Shown: positions 17,701 through 23,626 of the stretch, in pieces
Layout of the letters: each line of letters begins with the position of its first letter
Position numbering within the stretch: the stretch's first letter is position 1
Source: Cellvibrionales bacterium UBA1854
GTDB lineage: Bacteria; Pseudomonadota; Gammaproteobacteria; Pseudomonadales; Porticoccaceae
NCBI GenBank assembly: GCA_002338445.1
Contig: DDII01000065.1
Location: forward strand, 6,564 to 37,878
Direction of reading: 5' to 3'
DNA: 31,315 bases
The notes under the pieces: generated by a model
What the model was told of the DNA's origin: nothing
The model's database searches: none
What the model saw: the letters and a program-made list of their open reading frames with translations, nothing else
Translations under genes and position numbers: made by a program

Positions 17701-18216
17701 GAAATGCTAGATAACGCAGTAAAAGCGATCCAGCTTGGGGAGGAGCCATCATCCATTGACGTTATGAAAGAAGTTGTAGAGGTCAACCTAAACCTTCCAG
17801 CATTGATCCCTGACTCCTATTTGCCTGATGTGAATATGCGGTTAACTTTGTACAAGAGAATCGCTAATTGTCAGACCAATCAGGATTTATATGATCTTCA
17901 AGTCGAAATGATAGATCGGTTTGGATTGCTCCCAGAGCCAGCTAAAATGCTTTTTCGAATTGCAGAGCTTCGCCAAATTGGGGAAAATTTAGGTATTACC
18001 AAAATAGAAGCAGGTCCAGTCAGCGGAAGACTCTGTTTCAGCAGTAAGACTCCAGTTGATCCGATAAAAATTATTGAGTTAGTTCAAAATAACCCAACTA
18101 AGTTTCGAATAAAAAGTAACGATCAACTAAATTTTTATTTTTCGATGGAGGAGCCGGATATGCGAATTTCACAATTAAAAACCATCATGGATCATTTGTT
18201 CGTTGAAACTAACTGA
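14755..18216 (+). CDS. mfd: Transcription-repair coupling factor
   Basis: Mfd is a dsDNA translocase that displaces RNA polymerase stalled at lesions and recruits UvrA. At 1153 aa it has the standard length. The N-terminal UvrB-like region contains LPLYRLPDWETLPYD (about 62-76) and SPHQDIVSERL; the RNA-polymerase-interacting domain carries VHIEHGIGKYCGL (about 489-501). The SF2 helicase motor shows Walker A GDVGFGKTE (634-642), DEEHRFG (735-741), TLTATPIPRTLNMS, and motifs V-VI in IIETGIDVPSANT and QLHQLRGRVGRSHHQAYAY. The C-terminal TRCF domain follows. AAAGGA lies immediately before the ATG at 14755, unusually close, so an ATG ten codons later (14785) is possible. Followed after two bases by the csiV-like gene. 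Confidence 0.97.
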   Translation: MTKVNLPIEKMASAKTNWSDLSVSAIALAITESAKNFTGLTVVIAGSANEVDAYASSINFFSHGHDLPLYRLPDWETLPYDIFSPHQDIVSERLSTLSQLSAVSQGILVISVQTMMHRLIPTDFVASRTFLHRVGDICNREKFMLQLEQVGYQRTDTVFNCGEYAPRGSIIDVYPMGAETPFRIDLIDDEIESLRIFDIDSQRTIKKVNELSILPAKEFPMDRASVNRFLNRWCLTFPKSPRETPIYRDVANGIAPQGIEYFLKLFFENMSTIFDYLPPEAKIFSLAGVEAASMNFWENITSRYDDFQLDNQRPLLPPDEIFITVNELFQKIEALRTVCLSETANPKSSENYKFRIHNLPNISVIETPKISFVALNTFLSKIDDDSLKVLFCADSAGRREILIDLLSDSGITTQVHEDWKKFTESSCKFAITVCQLEKGFFWEEKNICIIAEGELFGKQVMQRRRRSKIGKTPEQIFKSLAELQQGTPVVHIEHGIGKYCGLKTLAIDKSFQEFLELSYAEDAKLYVPVASLHLISRFGASNNESVTLSRLGSDKWERAKEKAAKQIRDTAVELLDIYSRRASKTGYACKDDVRDYNQFCREFPFEETGDQIEAIQAVRQDLLRPQPMDRLICGDVGFGKTEVAMRAAFTVVSSGKQAIILVPTTLLAHQHTKNFRDRFSNWPITIESLSRFKTKTEQKKIFVALESGSVDILITTHKLLHLDLQFPRLGLLVIDEEHRFGVRQKEKIKSLRSHVDILTLTATPIPRTLNMSMNKLRDLSIIATPPAKRLSVKTFVRKDESRVIKEAIMREIMRGGQIYFLHNDVKSIEKIAHNLSDLVPEALVKIAHGQMRERDLEQVMSEFYHKRFNVLVCTTIIETGIDVPSANTIIINRADKFGLAQLHQLRGRVGRSHHQAYAYLMIPVDKIMDSNARKRLEAISVSDYLGSGFALATNDLEIRGAGELLGDEQSGHITSIGFTLYHEMLDNAVKAIQLGEEPSSIDVMKEVVEVNLNLPALIPDSYLPDVNMRLTLYKRIANCQTNQDLYDLQVEMIDRFGLLPEPAKMLFRIAELRQIGENLGITKIEAGPVSGRLCFSSKTPVDPIKIIELVQNNPTKFRIKSNDQLNFYFSMEEPDMRISQLKTIMDHLFVETN

Positions 18217-18218
18217 TA

Positions 18219-19403
18219 ATGGAATTACTGCGCAGAGACACTAAAATTCAACAAGTCAAATACTTTTGTATGGAATGTAGATACCCCATCACAACAAAAC
18301 GATATTTCGTTTTTGTATTTTTTTGCCTGATACTCACTGATTTTGCCGTAAGTAACGATTCGAAAAAAAAATTTTGGGAACCAGACAACTGGTACCAGGC
18401 AGAAGTAGTGATATTCAAGCATAACAGGCGAGCAGATGATGAGCGTCCACCAGCGAACTTTGAGCTAACTTATCCTCATCATTGGCAAAAATTAATTATG
18501 CTAGATACAAAAATTGATGTGCTAAATCTAGCAAAGCTCATAGAGTATGGTAGTAATAGAGAGGTCACTGAATTACGCAAAATTGAGATCAAATCACAGG
18601 CAAATAACGAAGGTGTTGGTGTTCTACCGAATTCAGATTTGTTAAATCATGTTGATTACACCCCTATCAAGGTAGATCAGATGGAAAGAAATTATCCTAA
18701 ATTTGAGCTTCCTTACATCAAACTGCAACGCAATCTAAGAAACTTAAACGAAACAACCATGGTGTTGCGTCGTCTCCCTCAATACAGCGTATTATTTCAC
18801 AACGCGTGGCGATTCCCAATAAACACTACCGAAAAAGATCCTTGGATAATAGTGGAAGCTGGATCAAACATTAATAGTCGGTTCGAACTAGAGGGTAGTC
18901 TTCGATTTTATAAATCTAGATTTTTACATTTCGAGAGTAATTTATGGTTCAGTGAAAATGACATAAACATCGGTGAACCATCGAATGTAAACTTTCCGAT
19001 ACTACAAGATACGAAGATTCTCAAAACTCTGGGTCATGATTCATTAAGAAGGGCGACAAATATGCAAGAATCGATTGCACCACACATATCACTCAACGCC
19101 GATAATATTCAAGAAAATCAGACAAACTTATCAACGCCAAGAGCAGAAAAAAGTGAAATTTTTCATGCGAACTATAATGTCACAACAAGCGTAACTAATA
19201 ACATAAATCAAGGCACTACTACCAATAATCAAATGGTCACTGCCTTATGGACTATTGACCAGTCCCAAAGATTGAAGTCCTCTGAAGTGCATTACCTAGA
19301 TCACCCGAGAATAGGGATCATTCTCACGATCAATAAACATCAACCACTTTTATTGAATGCTAAAGAAACACCCAGTTTTGACACGAATCTTGATCAGAAA
19401 TAA
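18219..19403 (+). CDS. csiV: CsiV-family (DUF2803) envelope protein
   Basis: A 394-aa protein whose position just after mfd and whose sequence match the CsiV family, described in Vibrio cholerae as a peptidoglycan-binding periplasmic protein needed for cell-shape integrity with D-amino acids, working with LpoA. Family hallmarks: WYQAEVVIFKHNR right after the leader (about residue 57), GSLRFYKSRFLHFESNLWF in the centre, and EVHYLDHPRIGIILTINK near the C-terminus. A hydrophobic leader KRYFVFVFFCLILTDFAVS (about 28-46) looks like a signal peptide but sits late; an ATG at 18270 would shorten the n-region and may be the real start. A threonine/asparagine-rich low-complexity stretch lies at about 310-340. 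Only two bases separate it from mfd, so they are probably cotranscribed. Confidence 0.82.
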   Translation: MELLRRDTKIQQVKYFCMECRYPITTKRYFVFVFFCLILTDFAVSNDSKKKFWEPDNWYQAEVVIFKHNRRADDERPPANFELTYPHHWQKLIMLDTKIDVLNLAKLIEYGSNREVTELRKIEIKSQANNEGVGVLPNSDLLNHVDYTPIKVDQMERNYPKFELPYIKLQRNLRNLNETTMVLRRLPQYSVLFHNAWRFPINTTEKDPWIIVEAGSNINSRFELEGSLRFYKSRFLHFESNLWFSENDINIGEPSNVNFPILQDTKILKTLGHDSLRRATNMQESIAPHISLNADNIQENQTNLSTPRAEKSEIFHANYNVTTSVTNNINQGTTTNNQMVTALWTIDQSQRLKSSEVHYLDHPRIGIILTINKHQPLLLNAKETPSFDTNLDQK

Positions 19404-19422
19404 TTCGGGTGTAATGGCATTT

Positions 19423-19951
19423 ACCTGGCTGCTGTATGCTCCAGACTAGATTATTTATGTTAAAATCCATAGAAGTAGATAATTCAACACAGTGGACTCT
19501 GACCGATTCTGGTATGAAACGATTGCGCGACAAAAGCTACAAATAACTTTGGTTTCTACCCGCTTCGAAGGCAGTCTGATAACCCTCATCGAAAAAGAAA
19601 ATTATGTAATTACTATAAAAAAAGCCAAAAAATGAGACCTTCAAATGACCGAGTCGTTCTGACCCAACGAAGTAAGCTTTGCCGGTGACCCCTTTAACTT
19701 TACTTTAGAAGACATGCCGATATTTTTAATTTGAATACCTCCGTCCTCCCTCATGGAGTAATTTGCGCTGACATCGTAAAGCCCCGCTCAAAGAAGTGAT
19801 CCAGTCGAGCAATTTCATACCAAGCCCCCTAGTATCAGTTTAAGTTAAAACGTCGATCAGTTTTATTACCTCTGGCAAATCAACTTCAGCCTACAAGAAT
19901 CGCAAGAAACAATAAAAAAAGACCGAGTAACCTCGAAATAACAATTTTATT
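19423..19951 (-). pseudogene. Decayed outer-membrane lipocalin (Blc-like) gene
   Basis: No open frame exists here, but minus-strand translation recovers a complete lipocalin in three pieces. Piece 1 (to about 19764): a lipoprotein leader SRLLGLFLLFLAILVG with a TGA where the lipobox cysteine should be (19888-19886), then FNLN-stop-Y-stop-GAWYEIARLDHFFERG. Piece 2 (about 19763-19692): NYSMREDGGIQIKNIG. Piece 3: GVTGKAYFVGSERLGHLKVSF, FGFFYSNYIIF, RNQSYL-stop-LLSR and, at the end, NNLVWSIQQPG. These align with Blc in order (GTWYEIAR, DGG, GKAYF, LKVSFFGPFY, YLWILSR, WVQQPG) and the total length of about 175 codons fits. In-frame stops: TGA 19888-19886, TGA 19882-19880, TGA 19837-19835, TAG 19831-19829 and TAG 19539-19537 (Trp position); two frame breaks near 19764 and 19690-19697. 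Directly downstream of the MscS gene on the same strand. Confidence 0.9.
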
Positions 19952-19966
19952 AATACCCTGATAGAT

Positions 19967-21100
19967 TCATGAGCCTCGACCAGCCCCTCCGCTTTTGATG
20001 CTCAGGGATGTAACATCATCTGATGAAACCTCCTCAGACAGGTTAATAGTCGTGGTGGGGAAAGCGACCTCGGCGCCCTCAGAAATAATTATGTCTGAAA
20101 TATTGAGTAATATCTCCTGCTTGACTTGATGAAAATCGATCCAGTCAGTGGTCCTAGTGAACGTATAAACAAAAAAATCAATCGAACTAGATGAAAACTG
20201 ATTAAAATTAACAATCAATGTTTCGCTTGAATCAATATTCCTATGATCTCGTAACATGCAGCGAACCTTGTGGACAATTTGATCTATTTTATCAATGTCG
20301 GAATAACGAATACCGATTGTTTCAAATATGCGCCTATGACTCATTCTCGAGGGATTTTCCACCGATATATTGGCAAATACACAATTTGGGATATAAAGAG
20401 GTCTTTTATCAAACGTACGAATTCTGGTAAGTCGCCAACCTATATCCTCTACAGTCCCCTCAATCTCCTGATCTGGGGAACGAACCCAATCCCCCACGGA
20501 AAAGGGCCGATCAAGATATATCATTAAGCCGCCAAAAAAGTTGGCTAATAAATCCTTTGCAGCAAAACCAACCGCTATTCCTCCAATACCCCCAAAAGCT
20601 AGTAATCCAGAGACACTATAACCAAAGAGCTGCATTGCAATTAAAAATGAGGTGATCAAAACCGCAGCTCTCAATAATCTCGCGACAGCGCGAACTGTGG
20701 TTGTATCCATGGGCTTGGAGGTGAATTTAGGGTCAATCAAGTTGCTTTCAGCGCGCTTTATGAAGTTATTTAGAAATAAGGCACCCAAAAATACCACTGC
20801 AAGACGGTTGACCGGTTCAATAATTAGCAACCAATTAGATTCTATCTTTTTCGCCGCGATACTGGCCGCAAAATTCACTCCCAAGATCCATATCAACCAG
20901 ACAATTGGCTTCCGGCAAGCTTCAATTAGCGCATCATCCCAGACAGTCAAAGTGTTTTTTGCTTTTAAAGAAAATCTGTCCACTAAAAGGTTCACAAAAT
21001 ATCCTGCCAAAAGAACCGCAAAAACAACAATGAATAGCTCTAGTACCCAAAGATAGTGCTGTCCAACCCAAGAATAAAGGCTCTCACTAAAGTTACCCAT
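19967..21100 (-). CDS. MscS-family mechanosensitive channel (YnaI-like group)
   Basis: About 377 aa. Four or five hydrophobic segments precede the pore helix and MscS core: FGGIGGIAVGFAAKDLLANF (about 180-199) is the pore-lining helix, followed by the beta domain (DRPFSVGDWVR, GTVEDIGWRLTRIRTFDKRP, YIPNCVFANISVENPSRM) and the alpha/beta vestibule (RRIFETIGIRY). The extra N-terminal helices and the NPSRMSHRRI wording resemble E. coli YnaI more than MscS itself. It should release solutes on hypo-osmotic shock. The ATG at 21100 has GGAG about seven bases upstream and is preferred over the ATG at 21118. The last ~30 residues are serine- and glycine-rich and probably disordered. Followed by the lipocalin pseudogene. 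Confidence 0.9.
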   Translation of the reverse strand: MGNFSESLYSWVGQHYLWVLELFIVVFAVLLAGYFVNLLVDRFSLKAKNTLTVWDDALIEACRKPIVWLIWILGVNFAASIAAKKIESNWLLIIEPVNRLAVVFLGALFLNNFIKRAESNLIDPKFTSKPMDTTTVRAVARLLRAAVLITSFLIAMQLFGYSVSGLLAFGGIGGIAVGFAAKDLLANFFGGLMIYLDRPFSVGDWVRSPDQEIEGTVEDIGWRLTRIRTFDKRPLYIPNCVFANISVENPSRMSHRRIFETIGIRYSDIDKIDQIVHKVRCMLRDHRNIDSSETLIVNFNQFSSSSIDFFVYTFTRTTDWIDFHQVKQEILLNISDIIISEGAEVAFPTTTINLSEEVSSDDVTSLSIKSGGAGRGS

Positions 21101-21167
21101 TACAATCTCCAAAGTCACATGCGTTTTTTATTTCTGTGCGAAAACTTAGATACTATTTAAAATTAGG

Positions 21168-22187
21168 CTAACCAAACAGCTTCTCAAGTGTCTGAACAAT
21201 CTTTGAGTATCGATTCGACGCCTTAAGATGAGACCAAGTTGGGGCCCTTTTTGCCATCATGGATTTGTATGGTCGTGTCTCAACACTCCGAAATGACTCT
21301 AGATAATCAATAACCTCTAAGGCACCGAGCCGGCTATTACAAATCAAGATCATATCGCAGCCCGCCATCAGGGCTAATTGAGCCCTATCCTTGTAGGTTC
21401 CGGCAACATTTGCAGCCACCATTGAAAGATCATCACTGAAGATAATTCCTTTAAAGCCATATCCAGTTCGCAATACGTTATTCAACCAATAAAAAGAAAA
21501 TCCAACAGACTGTGAATCAATCCGCGGGAACGTTATATGCGCCGGCATGACTGCATCAAACTTCGAAGCTAGGCTCATATATGGTTTGAGATCCCGAGAC
21601 TCAAGCTCTGCTAATGTTCGTTGGTCTACAGGGGCCTCATAATGGCTATCAGCCTCTACACCGCCATGACCCGGAAAATGTTTTGCCGTAACTGCCATCC
21701 CCGCCTCATGCATTCCGTTAATATAGGCATCTGTAGCCGCAACGACAATATCAGGCTCATCAGAAAAAGCTCTATCTCCAATGACTTTACTTAGTCTTCG
21801 ATCTACATCCACAACTGGAGCAAAGCTTATATCAATACCACAAGCCAAAATCTCCGATGCCATTAACCACCCTATCTCATGACACAGAGACATCCCTTGT
21901 TTCTTGTCCTCATTAACTAGGTCTCCTATCCTCTGATTAGCAGGCAATTTGGTAAATCCCCGTTTAAATCGCTGTACCCTCCCACCCTCTTGGTCCACCG
22001 CGATTAGGAGGTTGGGCTTTATATCTCGAATCTGTCGTACTAAACCACAAATCTGTTTTTGATCAATAAAATTCCGCTCAAATAAAATGACCCCACCTAC
22101 ACACGAGTTAGATAGTAGCTTGCGCTCGTCACATTTTAGGTCGGTACCGGTAAGGTCAATCATCAGTTGGCCTTTTAGTGGAGACAT
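21168..22187 (-). CDS. nagZ: Beta-N-acetylhexosaminidase of peptidoglycan recycling
   Basis: Cytoplasmic GH3 enzyme that removes GlcNAc from GlcNAc-anhydroMurNAc-peptides during wall recycling, thereby feeding AmpR signalling where present. At 339 aa it is a single-domain NagZ, without signal peptide. Motifs: GGVILFERNF, AVDQEGGRVQRFKRGFTKLP (63-81), the mobile-loop KHFPGHGGVEADSH (169-182) with catalytic histidine H174 and acid-base pair, and IIFSDDLSM with nucleophile D252. GAGAGGT precedes the ATG. Separated from the MscS gene by 67 bases on the same strand and divergent from lexA. Confidence 0.96.
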   Translation of the reverse strand: MSPLKGQLMIDLTGTDLKCDERKLLSNSCVGGVILFERNFIDQKQICGLVRQIRDIKPNLLIAVDQEGGRVQRFKRGFTKLPANQRIGDLVNEDKKQGMSLCHEIGWLMASEILACGIDISFAPVVDVDRRLSKVIGDRAFSDEPDIVVAATDAYINGMHEAGMAVTAKHFPGHGGVEADSHYEAPVDQRTLAELESRDLKPYMSLASKFDAVMPAHITFPRIDSQSVGFSFYWLNNVLRTGYGFKGIIFSDDLSMVAANVAGTYKDRAQLALMAGCDMILICNSRLGALEVIDYLESFRSVETRPYKSMMAKRAPTWSHLKASNRYSKIVQTLEKLFG

Positions 22188-22595
22188 ATTACCTCTCTAT
22201 TCATCACTGTATGTTACTTGCATTTTTTTTATTTAATAGTTGATCGTACTTATTGGAACCAAAAATTTCTAGCTCCCAAAAAGCACTTTAAGATTATTTT
22301 GGCAAAAAACCATGAATCGTCTGTTGGTGATATATCAAGCCAATCTACGCTGTTTGGTCATGGCTAAACCATAAAAAAGCACCCTACAATCGTTAAAAAT
22401 ATGAATTCCAACCATGCACTCAGTTGAACTTTAGCAAAGTTTCACTCGACATTCTCCCAGTCAATGTTACTGGACTTTAAACCTCTAACAAATAACAAGT
22501 TTATGTAAATTGTTTTTACCTAAAATATCATTATAAACGAGGTTGACAAGCCAACTTAACACTGGACATAATAACAGGAGTTAAGCTTAAAAAGG
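22188..22595. other. 408-base divergent intergenic region between nagZ and lexA
   Basis: Apart from the lexA promoter and operator at its right end I see no gene. Short translations do not resemble the TetR-type regulator that occupies this place in Pseudomonas. A small inverted repeat (CCAGT, seven bases, ACTGG) lies near 22459-22475; its meaning is unknown. Confidence 0.5.
22543..22577 (+). promoter_or_regulatory. lexA promoter with overlapping LexA (SOS) box
   Basis: TTGACA at 22543-22548, an 18-base spacer and CATAAT at 22567-22572 form a strong sigma-70 promoter. A 16-base SOS box, CTGGACATAATAACAG (22562-22577), covers the -10 element; it matches the gammaproteobacterial consensus CTGT-N8-ACAG except for one base in the left arm. 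Position and sequence indicate autorepression of lexA, as is usual. Confidence 0.85.
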
Positions 22596-23213
22596 ATGCT
22601 AAAAATCATGCGTAAGCTAACAGCTAGGCAACAGCAAATTTTTGATTTAATACGCTCAAATTTGGAGGAAACTGGCTTTCCACCAACGCGAGCTGAAATA
22701 GCTCAAAGATTGGGTTTTAAATCAGCAAACGCAGCTGAGGATCATCTAAAAGCCCTCGCTAAAAAAGGGGCCATTGAGATGATACCAGGAGCATCCAGAG
22801 GAATTCGTATTACAGAAAAAAACACAGGAACTCCAATCATAGGTCATGTTGCTGCTGGAGAGCCAATTTTAGCGGAGCAACATATTGAGGATTACAAGGA
22901 GATAGCACTGAGCACTTTCCATCCAAACGCGGATTATTTTTTACGCGTTCGAGGGGATAGTATGACTGACATAGGTTTACTGGACGGTGACTTACTCGCC
23001 GTCCATCAGCAACCTTCTGCGGAAAACAAACAAATTGTGGTGGCCAGAGTAGATGGCGATGTGACAGTTAAGAGACTTGAAAAAAGTAGCAGTCCACATA
23101 AATTAAGATTACTACCTGAAAACAAAGCTTACAAGCCAATTTGTGTAGACCTTCGGGACCAGGAGTTTGCAATCGAAGGGATCGCGGTTGGCATCGTTAG
23201 ACTAGCTCTGTAG
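22596..23213 (+). CDS. lexA: LexA repressor, SOS response regulator
   Basis: Represses SOS genes and cleaves itself when RecA is activated. An N-terminal winged helix (LTARQQQIFDLIRSN, PPTRAEIAQRLGFKSANAAEDH) is followed by a peptidase S24 domain. Residues in the longest frame: cleavage site A87-G88 (HVAAGEPI), catalytic S122 (RGDSMTDIG) and K159 (VTVKR). The longest frame starts at ATG 22596, but the ATG at 22608 gives MRKLTARQQ, equivalent to the E. coli start, and leaves AAAAAGGA about 12 bases upstream; the true start is probably 22608 (201 aa). The protein ends VGIVRLAL, lacking the few extra residues of the E. coli C-terminus. No sulA-like gene follows. Confidence 0.97.
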   Translation: MLKIMRKLTARQQQIFDLIRSNLEETGFPPTRAEIAQRLGFKSANAAEDHLKALAKKGAIEMIPGASRGIRITEKNTGTPIIGHVAAGEPILAEQHIEDYKEIALSTFHPNADYFLRVRGDSMTDIGLLDGDLLAVHQQPSAENKQIVVARVDGDVTVKRLEKSSSPHKLRLLPENKAYKPICVDLRDQEFAIEGIAVGIVRLAL

Positions 23214-23264
23214 TAGCACGGTGTCAAAAAATAATGGTGTAAAATACCATACGAATTACAAACT

Positions 23265-23510
23265 TTAGTGGAAAACTTCACTCTTACGACCTGCCATTGC
23301 GATCGGAATCGCATGCTGTTCTTGTAGATCTATGACTTTCCGTAGACCAGCATCTACCATCGATTTCGCAACATCCACGTGTTTATCTCCAAGATATGCT
23401 AAAACATCTGGGGCAAACTTCATCGTTACCAGCGTTCTTTGATCGGTCGCATGCTTTAGAGCGATGTCTCCATTCCCCTGAACAACTAACTCAAATTCTC
23501 TCAGTGCCAT
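23265..23510 (-). CDS. Small conserved protein of the lexA-topA neighbourhood, function unknown
   Basis: An 81-aa acidic-to-neutral soluble protein beginning MALREFELVVQGNGDIALKH and ending KSEVFH. No signal peptide or membrane helix. I remember a similar short conserved hypothetical between lexA/sulA and topA in Pseudomonas, with a comparable FELVV start and a terminal histidine, but cannot verify the match. The ATG at 23510 has GGAGAG about eight bases upstream, and is preferred to a GTG at 23540. It is convergent with lexA (51 bases between the stops) and lies downstream of topA in the same direction, 116 bases away, so may be read through from topA. Confidence 0.75.
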   Translation of the reverse strand: MALREFELVVQGNGDIALKHATDQRTLVTMKFAPDVLAYLGDKHVDVAKSMVDAGLRKVIDLQEQHAIPIAMAGRKSEVFH

Positions 23511-23626
23511 TAGAGGCTCTCCAGTTACTGTGCTTAACACGTTAAATCAAAACTTATTTCTACTATACATCGGCAAAGCTAGTTCGTCACTCCATCATAA
23601 GCTCCCAATGTGCGGCATGTGACAAT

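Noticed and set aside
23221..23260. Possible hairpin ATGGT...ACCAT between convergent lexA and the small unknown gene
   Set aside because: Only a 5-bp stem of mixed strength and no T-tract after it; not a credible intrinsic terminator.
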